Below, in pieces: positions 32,949-43,712 of a DNA stretch of 64,000 nucleotides. Origin of the DNA: Adiantum capillus-veneris (Eukaryota; Streptophyta; Polypodiopsida; Polypodiales; Pteridaceae). Below the pieces are notes generated by a model, which worked only from the letters and a program-made list of their open reading frames with translations, made no database searches and was not told the DNA's origin. Every line of letters begins with the position of its first letter. The stretch's first letter is position 1. The translations under genes and the position numbers were made by a program. Where the stretch lies: NCBI GenBank assembly GCA_014529385.2, contig CM043952.1, forward strand, positions 53,958,119 through 54,022,118, given 5' to 3'.

Positions 32949-33480
32949 GTTGGGAACTACATAGGGCAATTTTGCTAAGATGATATATAAGCAACCCAGA
33001 GTTAGCACTTTCTGGCAAAGGAGGCAACAGAAGCATTGCTCAACAGGCCCACTCTCAACAAGAACAAGAATCCAACAGCCTGGCGTTTTCCTTCACATCC
33101 GGCCAGCGTTTTCAGCCCCCTTGAACCAGCATTTTTCAGCATTGGTGCATCAGCGATTTCAGCCACAGATCCTCAGCCATTTCAGCGTTTTGCAAGCCTT
33201 CAAAAGAGCGTTTGCAGCAGCCAGCAAGTAGCGTTTTTGTTCCACAGCAGTTAGCGTTTTTCAGATTTGCATCCTTCTCAGCCAGCGTTTTTGCATCAGC
33301 CATTGACGCTCCAAAGCTTGCAGATTCAGCCCTAAGAAGAAGGCGATTTGGTCCTTTTGCTGCAGATCTCTGCCGCATCGTTCCAATCGCAAAGAAGAAC
33401 CTCACAAAGCTCTAGCGTTTTGCATCATCTGCAATCAGCCAGCGTTTTCAGTATTCAGCCATTAGCCTCGACGTACCGTC
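32949..33480 (+). repeat. LTR-like promoter with CAGCGTTTT motif array
   Basis: TGTTGGGAAC at 32949 is a possible LTR start. A TATA box (TATATAA, 32984-32990) is followed by about ten degenerate copies of a CAGCGTTTT-type motif between 33080 and 33445, such as CCAGCGTTTTCAG. LTRs A, B and C have the same arrangement on the minus strand. No second LTR or primer site was found. 33480-34056 holds nothing I recognise. Confidence 0.45.
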
Positions 33481-34056
33481 CATTCCCGTAGCAGATCCAG
33501 TGATTCCAAGAAAGAAAGGACAGTACGACAAGAACCAGTTCCAGCATCCAGTTTCCAGCATTAGATTCATCATCGTCATCCATACCGTTGACCTCGACAT
33601 AGCCCCATTAGACTTGCCTCGGTTAGCTTCCACATTCACTTGTACCAGATTGTGCAATCAATAGTAGACCACTCTCGCCATCGAGAGTGGAGCCCTTGGA
33701 GGAGGGTTTTACGTCTCTGGTGTCGTATTCTCTTCTCTCTCTATCTCTCAGTGTCAGCACCTTCACACACAGTGTCCATTCACTTTGTTTGTGACATGTG
33801 TCCATTGCACTCTCTCACTAAAGGAACGGAAGGCTCTCCCTTCCATAAGTAAAAGCAACCTTGAGCACAGTTCGGAGCACTCATCTTGAGCAAGTTCAAC
33901 ATTCATTCCATTGCACCTTACACATGCACATATCCCTAGTACTAGAGCTCCACCCATCCCCATAGATCCCATCATCCACCAGAAGTCCTTTTCTTTTATT
34001 TTGTACCAGTTTGAACTATTTTCTCTTTTCCGATAGACAGAGGACATACACACATG

Positions 34057-34278
<222 letters not shown>

Positions 34279-34282
34279 CGAG

Positions 34283-34381
34283 CTTTGTTACTCCGAGTGG
34301 ATCCACGATCGAAAGACAGGCAGCCTAGGCAATTTCTGGCAGGCATCCAAGAAGCGGATAGCTAGACGTGGAGTAACAAAG
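34283..34381. repeat. Second small inverted repeat
   Basis: CTTTGTTACTCC at 34283-34294 pairs perfectly with GGAGTAACAAAG at 34370-34381, with a 75-base spacer. It directly follows the large palindrome. Confidence 0.75.
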
Positions 34382-34956
34382 CGAGAAGTAACTCACGTCG
34401 TGGGGAACATCAAAGCATGATTCACCTGTACTAAAATCCCATCTGTCTCAACACTCTGAAGTCGTCGGACCGTCATGTAGTACCCGCCTCACGCCAATCT
34501 CATGGAAATCTAAAGTAGCTGCATCTCACAATGTCTCCAATAGCCACTTCCATAACTTGTTGGGTTTGCCCCGAGAAGAGGAAGCTACGAGTACATCCTC
34601 CTCATCAACATCATCATCTCCACCATAGTGAGAGCCATCATCAAGTGCATCATCATGAGTTCGTGCATCCATCTCTAAACAAATCTGTCAAAGGCTCTGT
34701 CCACCTTGGGTAATGTAGCAAGAAACGTAACCAATGCTAGGTATCTGATCAATATAAATTGTCCTCTATAAAAAGCCTCTTGTAGTAGCTCACAAAAGCC
34801 AAGGGACCGTGACACCCGAAGGTGTGCCTCCAAAATCATCCGCGTCCACTCTAATAAATCCTGATGTTGAACCCCAAAAAAGGATGCAAATCTACAGCAT
34901 TACCATACTATTGTCAGAGAGGCAGAAGAGACCCAATCGTTGTCCACCACAAAAGC

Positions 34957-35457
34957 CAAGGGAAGGTACCAAGATGCACATCTCTCTCACCAAACCAAAC
35001 TTTCCCAAGGCATCACTAAACTTACTCTCAACCAAATTTGACACTGTCTGATATCCATGTAATAGCTGGCTTTTGTCATCGCCTGCTCCAGAATGACATC
35101 ATAGACAACCTCCCTTGTCCACAAGATATCGTCATGTAAAACCAGCACTTCGAATCTAATAATCAGTGCATTCTCTTGACGGAGAAAAATCTGACGTTCT
35201 CCAGACAACTACAGGAAAAACATAAGTCGAGGGAAGGTACCAAGATGCACATCTCTGGCCAAACCAACTTTTCCAAGGGTCACTAACCTAACTGTCAAAC
35301 AAATCGGGAGACTGTCTGATATCCATGTAATAGCTGGCCTCTACCATCGTCTGCAGAATAATATCATAAGACTAAATCCAATAATGGGTGCATTCTCTTG
35401 ACAAAGGAAAATCTGACAATCTCGAGACAACTACAAGAAAAACATGTCGACACATAG
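34957..35457 (-). repeat. About 270-bp tandem duplication with minus-strand coding traces
   Basis: GGGAAGGTACCAAGATGCAC occurs at about 34962 and again at about 35230, followed by aligned sequence including CTGTCTGATATCCATGTAAT in both. On the minus strand both units read as related peptides (for example RQIFLRQENALIIRF and CQIFLCQENAPIIGF), so part of a gene or repeat was duplicated. Confidence 0.8.
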
Positions 35458-35639
35458 TGCCCCACTCCTAAAAAAATATCTAAACATCTCCATGGACCAC
35501 CCATGAAGAACTCAACAGGCAAAATCTCTGATTCCAAAACATCTGTTGGTGATCCAAAACCTATTGAATAGTCAAACTCCGCAAACTCATAAGACTCGCT
35601 CTCTTGCTCACCCCCAATAGTGCCTGCTATAGGAGGCAT
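35364..35639 (-). pseudogene. Unrecognised minus coding, possible LINE ORF1 domain
   Basis: The 91-codon frame holds YEFAEFDYSIGFGSPTDVLE and VEFFMGGPWRCLDIFLGVG. The GGPW motif recalls the DUF4283 domain of plant LINE ORF1, but this is weak. It continues into the duplicated segment above. Confidence 0.3.
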
Positions 35640-35640
35640 T

Positions 35641-36060
35641 TATGGCTGGATCTCCAAAGAATCCGAAGGCTACTAAGCGTGCCTCTCCTAAGGCATCTCA
35701 GGCTGATGTTGAAATGCCTCCGATTGTTGATTCTCATGCTCTATCTATCTGTCAAGCTCCTATGAGGCATCCTCTTGATCCTAATCTGGTAATCTCTCCT
35801 CAGGAGGTCTGTCTTGGGGCTACTCTGCCTCGTCCAACCTTGTATCTCACTACCTGTCTGTGAACAAGGATAGGTTGTTCATGGCCATGCCTACCTGCAT
35901 GTCTCTATCTCAGTGTCTAATCAACATTGTGCTGTTGCTAAGCACTTTGCTGCTCCTGACTCCAACCCCTCTGATCTCTATCATGCTGTCGCACAAGGTC
36001 CAGCTGCTGTACAGAACTCTGATGGATCTGGTGTGGTTGTGAGGGTTGTCCTCTCTTGCG
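35641..36060 (+). other. Unrecognised short plus reading frames
   Basis: MAGSPKNPKATKRASPKASQ opens a 73-codon frame starting at 35642. Downstream another frame reads SNQHCAVAKHFAAPDSNPSD. They are basic and Ser/Pro-rich, with no known domain. They may be part of a LINE ORF1 on the opposite strand to the knuckle below. Confidence 0.2.
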
Positions 36061-36084
36061 ACCAATGTGTATATGTAGATGCCC

Positions 36085-36477
36085 TCAAGGGCAATCCATG
36101 ACCAAATGCCCCATCTCATGACATCTAGGACACTAGTTCGGACTGGCCGTAACCACATTCCTCTACGAGTGTAGCACCCCTTTCCACTCAAAAGTAACTG
36201 CAAAAGGGGTGGTAGCCACCTTCATAGATGGCACAGATGTCTAAGACTGTACTAAACACATAGGTGAAATGCCAACAATAGAACCTATCTACCTGAATAT
36301 ATCTAGCAACCAAAATTGTGCAGGTAGCTCTGGAAACTCATACCACAAATGCAATCTAACCCGAAAGCCAGAGGAGTGCGGCTGATGGCCCTAGAAGCAG
36401 CTCCTGTGGTGAGAAAACAATAATGAAAGTACCTCTTCCCAATAGGATGACGTCCTCCACCCTGCCTTACTCCAAAG
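36085..36477 (-). pseudogene. LINE ORF1 relic with CCHC knuckle
   Basis: On the minus strand the frame gives EFPELPAQFWLLDIFR and, across broken codons, a CCHC motif CPRCHEMGHLVMDCP at about 36090-36135. This order (DUF4283-like region, then knuckle) is that of plant L1 ORF1, compare E6 13500-13860. E8 is inserted in its upstream part, and minus coding may continue right of 37211. Confidence 0.6.
36470..36477. repeat. E8 target-site duplication, left
   Basis: CTCCAAAG is repeated exactly at 37204-37211. Eight bases is the duplication length of hAT transposons. Confidence 0.9.
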
Positions 36478-37203
36478 CAGAGTTACCGGGGAACGCCCCC
36501 TAGCCCCCGTTCCGGCGTTCCGGGGGGCAGTAGTTCCCTTCTCGAACGTTCCGAAACATCCCGGAACGTCTGACGTTCCAGGTGGCCAGTGCAAACCGGA
36601 ATGGCCGTTCCGGAACGTTCCGGAACGCCCCCGAAATGTTTCGGAATGCCCCTGGAACGGCCAACGGCTACAAACAAATTTGGCAAAAATTGAAAAAATT
36701 GAAGTAAATGTTTGGGCTTCTTTTTGAAGTGTGCAAGGCCTCAAGGACTCATAAAATGCACCCCCCTCCCCCTTTCTCTCCACAAGCTAATCCTCAAGGG
36801 TCAAGCTCTCTCCCTCTCACACTCTCAAGATCTCTCCCTCTCAAGACTCACTCTCTCAAGGCTCAAGGCTTCAAGCCTTCAAGCTCTCTTCCTCTCCCTC
36901 CCACTCTCTCAAATCTCTCCCTCTCCCTCTCACTCTCTGGAGTCTCTCCCTCTCACTCTCTCAAGCTCTCTCTCTCTCATCTTCATCTAGTCATAGCAAG
37001 GTTGAATGGTCTTCAAAACGAGTTTTTTGTGAGTATTAGAGTCAAAGCACTCTAATACTCCTTGTATTTAAACACAAGGAGCTAAAAAATGCACTATTTG
37101 GGTGTTTTTTAACCTCCCGTTCCGCGCCGTTCCCGTTCCGGACCCCTAGCCATTCCCCCGTTACGCGGGGATCCCGTCGCCGTTCCCGTTCCGCGTAACT
37201 ATG
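36478..37203. mobile_element. Non-autonomous hAT-type DNA transposon E8 (726 bp)
   Basis: The left end is CAGAGTTACCGGGGAACG and the right end, read inward, is CATAGTTACGCGGAACGG. These imperfect terminal inverted repeats lie inside a perfect 8-bp duplication CTCCAAAG. Subterminal zones at both ends are packed with GTTCC/GGAAC motifs (for example CGTTCCGGAACGTTCCGG), likely transposase-binding sites. The middle (36770-36980) is CT-rich. No transposase is encoded, so it depends on another hAT. Confidence 0.88.
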
Positions 37204-37211
37204 CTCCAAAG
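37204..37211. repeat. E8 target-site duplication, right
   Basis: CTCCAAAG, identical to 36470-36477. Confidence 0.9.
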
Positions 37212-37326
37212 CAACTAGATTGCACTTGAGCCACTCCCAAATGTTGACTCGAGTGTAGGAGCATTCAGACCATACAGCCGACGACGAATCTTGTGGTCAA
37301 GGTCCTCTTAAAGACAAAAGAAAGTC

Positions 37327-37361
<35 letters not shown>

Positions 37362-38308
37362 CCCCAAGAGAGAGCAGACAAAATGTCAATTAAATCAGGA
37401 GTCATTCACATATGACCATATAGAATCATCCACATATGACCATATACAGCCAATTGAAATTCCCGTTTTTCAGTCTCTCAAATCTTTTAACATAAAGGAT
37501 TTGATCAGATACAAGAGGTGGAAAATTCTCCTCAGAGTATGTCATAAGTAAAGCAACAGGAATCTCATCTCTAGCAGCACTCTCTGTGGGCATACAAACA
37601 GGGGGTATGCCGTCGAGCCCTTAAGAAGATAGGGGAGGTGCCGCTGCTCAAAAGAAGGGCCCTCTCAAGAAAATGGAAGTTCAGTTGTGGAATCCTTGTG
37701 CCTATATACCATGTTCGGCTGAGGTGTATTTGCCGTCTGTGTCTTCTTTTCCTTGCATCTAGAGTCTTCTTCTAGCTCTTTCTGCACCCATTTCTAGTCC
37801 TCCCAGAAGGACCTGTAGCCGAAGACTCCCATGAAGCCTCCTTTCTCTCATGCTCCTCTGCCTGTTACTTCTGCTCATGCACTATCCTAGTAAGATTCCA
37901 TATTTCCAATAACAACCGAGAGGCTTGGCCCAAATTTTGGTGACAAACCACTTGCTGAAGTGGTTCATGAGGCAGCCAAGTGAACCGCCATTGTCGCAGA
38001 TCAGAGCAAACCTAGAATACAATACATCCAATCTGTAATGACAGTAACACCTGTTGGAAGACATTACAGCCACAAGCAAACGATCGATGCCAGACAGCAC
38101 TAGCATATACAAGGCATCATGCCTCTGTCAAATGTGGCATTTATCATGTTTCAATGAAATATCGTGTGTCAAAGCCAGCATTTATCAAAGGCCATGTACT
38201 CTGCAGAAATTATATCTACGACAAGTGGATGAGACACAGCACGAATTTGATAACCTTCACACAAACAGGCACCACAAAACACGCACAAAAGGAGAGAATG
38301 GGTCTCGC
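37212..38308. other. No gene recognised; likely SYT intron 1 sequence on the minus strand
   Basis: A (CT)n(TA)n tract lies at 37329-37360, and ACATATGACCATATA is repeated at about 37409 and 37431. No conserved second SYT exon was seen here. If the SYT exon on the right is real, this is within its first intron. Confidence 0.4.
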
Positions 38309-38419
38309 CTTCACTTCGGTGGATTGCCAGTAAATGAAGATGAAGTAGCCAACGATGAGGCCAAGGGCAATGCCCACCCCGAAGCCGAAGAGACCAAAGA
38401 TCGTACTAAAGAATCCCAT
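38309..38419 (-). CDS. First coding exon of a plant synaptotagmin-like gene (membrane anchor)
   Basis: From the ATG at 38419 (context AAGGATGGG) the minus strand encodes 37 residues starting MGFFSTIFGLFGFGVGIALG and ending WQSTEVK. Plant synaptotagmins (SYT1-3 type, ER-plasma membrane tethers) start with a near-identical MGFFST anchor followed by a transmembrane helix, and exon 1 usually ends near the VK residues. After the AAG codon the DNA reads GCGAGA, which would be a GC-type donor; a GT donor two codons earlier (GAA then GTGAAG) is the alternative. The C-terminal SMP and C2 domains are not seen in the window, so it may be a complete gene with a very long intron or an isolated exon. Confidence 0.75.
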
Positions 38420-38588
38420 CCTTGACAATGCCCGCTACTGATGAGCTAGCTAGCGGGCACTTGATCTACATGTCGCAGCCAAGCAATACGAGGCCAAGGG
38501 TGGGCGGGTCTGTGTGCGCGCGTGAGAGAGAGAGAGAGAGAGGAGAAAGGGTAAAGGGCAATCGTAAAACGGTGTGGCCTGCAACGGG

Positions 38589-38646
<58 letters not shown>

Positions 38647-38900
38647 GGGAAGGGGGGGGATACGAGGCAGATGCAGAACTGTTCTATGCGTGCGCGTACC
38701 GATTTCGGCGGATGCGAAATTAGGTAAGAGCAGGCAGAGTTTTTAGAAAGCGCGATGGGCCTCTGTCGGAGACTTGGAGGGAACCATTTTGTCTTAGGTC
38801 TAGCACGTTGAGGCAATGAGGAGTCCAGGACAGCAGAGAGAGGGACTAGGCTACGAGCGTTGCTGTCGGTAGAGGTCAAACATGCCACGTGTCACATGCT
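38420..38900 (-). promoter_or_regulatory. 5' UTR and promoter region of the SYT-like gene
   Basis: Upstream of the ATG lie GA (38524-38543), GT (38589-38611) and GA (38611-38641) microsatellites, typical of plant 5' UTRs. A CACGTG core at 38886-38891 (GCCACGTGTC on the plus strand) is a G-box/ABRE-like site. I see no convincing TATA box. 38900-39190 has no feature I recognise. Confidence 0.45.
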
Positions 38901-39192
38901 GTGGGTCAATAATAGTTACCTTGGCCAAAATTGTAAGCATGTAGATGTCATGTAGATGTAGATGCAGACATGTATGCAATGTGACTATCATCATGATTCA
39001 TGTTTAGGGTAGCCTTTCCTCGTTACCTTGATTATGTAAGAGCAATTTTAGAAACCTTAAAAGGAGAGGCAGTCCACTTGGGTTACCTTCATTGGAGAGA
39101 GAACTTGGAAAATTAAAACTAAGAACCCGAAAAAAGAACTCCTAAGGTAAAGCTAAAAACTCGTACCGCTAACATTGCGGGGTCCAATTCGT

Positions 39193-39448
39193 GGGGTCAA
39201 CGGTAGGGGCACGTGGACGGTCGAGCACGCGATTTGGGCCGTCGGATCGACGCAGCAGGGAGGGCAGGTTTTTGATTGCGCAAAGTCGCAAGGCTATCAG
39301 CAAGTCGCGATAGGGCAGGTGGTTAAGGTTGTGGGCTATGGAGCGGGAGGTCGTGGGTTCGAAGGGGCGGACGCGCAACAGGCAACGCTGTTTTTTTATT
39401 AAACTGGGCGCGCGATCAACGGTTGATCTTGCCCCTGCTGTTGATCCC
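39193..39448. mobile_element. Small inverted-repeat element with an internal tRNA-like promoter
   Basis: The left end (39193-39231, GGGGTCAACGGTAGGGGCAC) resembles the reverse complement of the right end (39408-39448, GGGATCAACAGCAGGGGCAA), about 39 bp with several mismatches. Inside is a tRNA-like promoter. It may be a foldback element or a SINE inserted between related repeats. No target duplication was identified. Confidence 0.5.
39302..39397 (+). ncRNA. tRNA-like (SINE head) with A and B boxes
   Basis: An A-box-like TAGGGCAGGTGGTTAAGG (39311-39328) and a B-box-like GGTTCGAAG (39356-39364) are spaced as in a class II tRNA. A run of seven T at 39391-39397 could end pol III transcription. 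The 3' arm does not pair well with the 5' end, so it is not a working tRNA gene but a tRNA-derived SINE-like unit. Confidence 0.45.
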
Positions 39449-39921
39449 GCGAGTCGTGCCCGTGTCAATTATCAACAAGGCTCGCCTTTTAAGTATTCTG
39501 TCGTTGTTCATTATGGGTGAAAACTTTAGTACATTGAATTACCGAATCAACCATAAAATCTATGGCATTTTGATCACCATTGGTACCCATCAAATATCAA
39601 CCCTAATATTAGTGATAGGGCAAGGTCTCTTTGATGTCCCGCTAACAAGGCATACGCTACCACAAGTCCCCCGTAAGATGTTTCCAACTTGAAGACAAAC
39701 CCAGATGGTGTGCTTCATAGATAAGAGTGACTCAATATGAGTGCCTGAGAATGACCCCGTATGACATCGGTCAAGGGATTCATTGATTGCACAATTTAGC
39801 GATGACGAACCATTTCCATGATAAATGATGCCTAAAACCCTCTCCATAGTGATTGCAAGCTTGTAAACAACACAAGTTTCTTCCATATTAAGGACCATCC
39901 TTGGAAGTGAAGCAATTTTCA

Positions 39922-40028
39922 CGTTAGAGGCTCTACTTTTCTTACATCTTCACATTTAGTCCAACTACATTGCATATTAGAGGCTCTAATATTCTTACAT
40001 CTCCGCATTTAGTCCAACTACATTGCAT
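39922..40028. repeat. 54-bp tandem duplication
   Basis: TTAGAGGCTCTACTTTTC to the shared end CATTTAGTCCAACTACATTG is repeated once with a few changes (TTAGAGGCTCTAATATTC). Confidence 0.9.
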
Positions 40029-41314
40029 CACAATACATCTCATTCATCTAGTTTGCAGATTGTTTACAAGCACCACACGTAACAATAGCATCATCGTGCC
40101 ATGCAATAGCCCATCGCAATCACATTGCTAGTAGATGTGGCATCTCAATCCCTCTGCTAGCAATTATAGAAGTTACCTTTCTCCAACTATATCTCTCCTC
40201 TTATAATTTTCTCACTATCTCTTTTCTCTTTCCTTCCCCCCATCAATCTCTTTGACCACCTTTGACCTTGTCATGTCTTAAGCAATTCTCATGCATTTGA
40301 ATGATGTTTAGTTTGACAACATAGGAGATGGTAACATTCTTCACATCTATAACGAACATTGGCGATGTAAACAATATTGAGAAATTTATTGGTGTCCATG
40401 TGCAATACATAGCTTCAACATTTTTCCTCTATTATTTCACTTAGAGTTTAACTTTAACAATCATTAGGAACGCATTTTTATTTTTATTTTATTTTTTTTG
40501 TGTGTGTGGGGGGGGGGGGGGTATGTCAAGTGCTCTTAGCCCATGATAATCTAGTCAGGTGAGTGTCAATATACTACACTAAGATTAGTCTTCCAATTTC
40601 ATTTTGTCCCTTCATTACTTTGATGCATGCAATTGATGAATGGCTTCTAAGGATCCTTTTGCTCAACCGTCCAATGAATAAAATAAATCATGATTTCTGT
40701 TGACCAAACTAATTTGGCATGAGCCGGTCCTTTGCTTCAACATTATGCATCTCAAGTGAATGCCCGTGCATCCAAGCCCCATTATATAATCATCAATTCA
40801 TTGTTGTGATTGGTTGGTTTAGTGCTCTCTCTCTCAAACCAACATAAAAGATGTCAATCCCAGGACGTAGCTGACCCGACTACTGCATGGAAACGTTGAA
40901 TGCAATGTCCTATTGACAATGCATTGAGTAGAAAGGCATCGCTCTCAAGCTAGGAAGCAACTAAAGGGGAAATGCCTAAGTCTCTTGTGCGGTCAAATCT
41001 CTCACTCTAATGGTCGTTACGGTGTCAAATGAACTCCAAATGACATGAAACTTGAGATTAGGGGTCTCTAGGCTATAGGCAATAGGTTCCTAACAACCAA
41101 ACCTGCAAAAGTCACCATCGGGTAGGTGAGAAATCGTGACCATTGCCACTTCTTACCTTCACCAAAATTGATGAATGAGGGGTCATTTGGCTTCTCCTAG
41201 GACCTACTTACCTCTATCCATGCGTAGTTTCACTTAAAGCACTATTAGCAACTCACAAAGAGAAAATAAACACACGAGGCGACCTAGAGCTAAGATCGCT
41301 CATTGCGTCGCGCG

Positions 41315-41317
41315 CGT

Positions 41318-41385
<68 letters not shown>
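41315..41385. repeat. (CA)n microsatellite
   Basis: About 70 bp of CA repeats. Confidence 0.97.
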
Positions 41386-41514
41386 AAACACAGCACACAA
41401 GACATGTACAAGATGATAAGAGTGAGAGGAAGCAACACAAGAAGTTTCATTAGCAATGCTCACCCGTACAAAGAGTAGTGAACGCGCCAGTGTAGGCTAC
41501 CTCTTCACCACGTA

Positions 41515-41742
41515 TGTTACCATATACATGTGGTAGTGATGTGTGTGAACACACTAGGACCGCCGGGGCATTTTTTCCCTCTTTAGGAGGTTTTTTCCCC
41601 CGTGCATTGTATATACGCCCGTCACTCTAGGGCTATCTATCTTTCCATTTGCACAGTAAGTAACACACTCTCTATTGTGTGCCTTGAGCTTCCTTCGTCT
41701 TCTCCAAGCTGTGTGTGTTTCTCTGCAACCCTTATTCCAACA
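41515..41742 (+). repeat. E9 5' LTR
   Basis: 228 bp, TGTTACCATATACATGTGG to ATTCCAACA, with a TATA-like GTATATACG. The family LTR recurs at 44011, 45333, 47411 and 52315. Confidence 0.95.
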
Positions 41743-41744
41743 AT

Positions 41745-41756
41745 TGGTATCAGAGC
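41745..41756 (+). promoter_or_regulatory. E9 primer-binding site
   Basis: TGGTATCAGAGC, two bases after the LTR; initiator-Met tRNA type. Confidence 0.93.
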
Positions 41757-41960
41757 AAGTCACGTCCTCCCGGGCTTAGTCGCCAGCTGCTCCAGCACAC
41801 GCCTGCTCACTTTCTCATTTTGTACAGAATTTATGTCAGTGCCGTTTTCTGCATAACATGTGCCTTATAGTCTTCTACGGTTTGTGCTATATAGCACAGG
41901 TTGTTCCCGCTCCATTTCTCCTATTTTCGATCAATTTTCACATCAGGTGCAGCATTTACC

Positions 41961-43006
41961 ATGGCTAACAACAACAACATAGATGTGTTCAAGATGTTTG
42001 CTGCTGAGGACAGGTTGGATGGGGACAACTACCCTATGTGGCCTTATATGATGCAACATGTTCTTGTGTCAAAGGGTGTCTAGAACATTGTGCAGGGCAT
42101 TGATGTATGTCCTGGTTCTGAGGATGTAGGCGATGTTGAGGATGTTGCGGGTCTTGTTGCAAGGATTGCAGCTGTTAGAGTTGTTTTGCCTACGGCAAAA
42201 CAAGCTCGTTGGGATGTTAAGGATGCGTAGGCTCATGCATTGATTGTGTTGTCTGTGAAGCGTACCATTGTTCCTCACATCCGTTCATCAAAATCTGCAA
42301 AACGGGCTTGGGATATTCTAGCAGGTCTTTATGCGAGCCGCAATGAGGCTAAAATTGCTTTGCTGCGTAAAGATCTGGAGTCGAAGATTATGCATGAGGA
42401 AGATGATATGGACACTTTCCTTGCTAGTGTCAAGGATATCAATGAGCAACTTATTTCTGCAGGTGCAGTTATTTCAGACAGTTCCCTTGCGCAGACTGTT
42501 CTTGATGCCTTACCAGATTCTTACTAGACTTTTGCTAGTACTTGGAGACTTATGACCCAAGGAAATCCATAAGTTGTCAAGTTTGTTGCATTATGCACAT
42601 TGTTGTTGCAAGAGTCACTGTCCAGAAAAACAGGACTAGACAGCGTGCAGTTGAACAGGCTTTTATTGCTTCGCAAAGAAAGGATGGTAACAACAATGCC
42701 GCCACTTCTTATGGTTCTGCTGCGAGTGGAAAAAATTATGTTCCTAATGCTTCTGCTGGCAGCAATTGGTCTGGAAATTCTGGTGATAAGGGCAAAAAGA
42801 AGATGCGTTGCCATTATTGTAAAGCCAATGATCACTTGATCAAGTCGTGTCCTAAGTTGAAGGCCAAAGAGGCTAAGAAGAAAGAGGGTGGTTCCACTGC
42901 AAATGCTGGTTCCACTACAAATGCAGCCATTCTTGAGTCTTCTGTGAAAGGAGATTGTGTTGTTGATGTTGATGCAAAATGGGCTTTTAGCGCAGAGTGC
43001 ACTTAA
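41961..43006 (+). pseudogene. E9 gag
   Basis: The ATG at 41961 starts MANNNNIDVFKMFAAEDRLD followed by GDNYPMWPYMMQHVLVSKGV. A stop there replaces Trp. Gag continues with WDILAGLYASRNEAKIALLR and the zinc knuckle CHYCKANDHLIKSC near 42810-42850. In-frame TAG stops occur at 42228-42230 and 42525-42527, both at Gln positions, and TAA at 43004. Confidence 0.92.
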
Positions 43007-43030
43007 AATCATGCTGCCCATGATGCATGC

Positions 43031-43712
43031 TTGTCAGTTGTTGCAGATTCACATGTGTGGTATTTCGACAGTGGTGCTACAAAGCACACTACCTCACATC
43101 GTGAATTGTTTACCTCTCTTGAGTCTGTCCCTCATGGGAATTCAGTCACTTGTGCCAACAACGCCTCTTATCCAGTTCAGGGAGTTGGAAAGATTGTGCT
43201 CACTGCTGCTAATGGCAGTTCCTTCACACTTGTTGATACACTTTATGTGCCTGGGATCAAGAAGAATCTCTTGTATGTATATGCACTTGCTAGACTTGGA
43301 CTTGTAGTCAAATTTGTGGATGACAGATGTACAATTCATGATCTCAGTTTTGGTGATGAAATTGTTGCATCTGGCCTTTTGTGCCGTGGGCTGTATAAGC
43401 TCACTTTGTATAACAAGTGCGGACAAAATTTTGCAAATGCTGTTGCAGATTCCAGGGCTATTTCATATGCAAAACTTTGGCATGCACGTTTTGGTCATCT
43501 GAATTTTGCCAATTTGCCGCGTTTGCAGAAATCTGATATGGTTGCTTCTTTGCGGCCTCTTGAAGCACCTGTCAAACATGTTTGTGAAGGCTGTATTTTG
43601 GGTAAGATGCAGCGTTCTAAATTTCCAAAGGATGGTTCAGTTTGGGCCACATGCAGGTTGCAGCTTGTGCATAGTGATGTTTGTGGGCCCATGCAAACTC
43701 CAACACTATCTA
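43031..43712 (+). pseudogene. E9 protease and GAG-pre-integrase, truncated integrase
   Basis: The frame reads VWYFDSGATKHTTSHRELF (protease), YVPGIKKNLLYVYALARLGL, LWHARFGHLNFANLP and CEGCILGKMQRSKFP (integrase zinc region). It ends at LVHSDVCGPMQTP, holding the first catalytic Asp. The frame goes on to 44002 but those codons are RNase H sequence in the wrong frame. Confidence 0.92.

Larger units (their letters stand above)
39449..41514. other. Long AT-rich stretch without recognised gene
   Basis: Contains a 54-bp tandem duplication (next entry), a poly-T/poly-G tract near 40487-40522, a 70-bp segment at about 40672-40742 shared with 44448-44518 (GATTTCTGTTGACCAAACTA), and a CA microsatellite. 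Reading frames are short and unconvincing. Confidence 0.6.

Noticed and set aside
37882-38112. Second SYT exon on the minus strand
   Set aside because: The 76-codon frame has none of the conserved SMP-domain start residues that follow the anchor in plant SYTs.
39302-39397. A functional tRNA gene
   Set aside because: A and B boxes are present, but the acceptor stem does not close and the T arm is imperfect.
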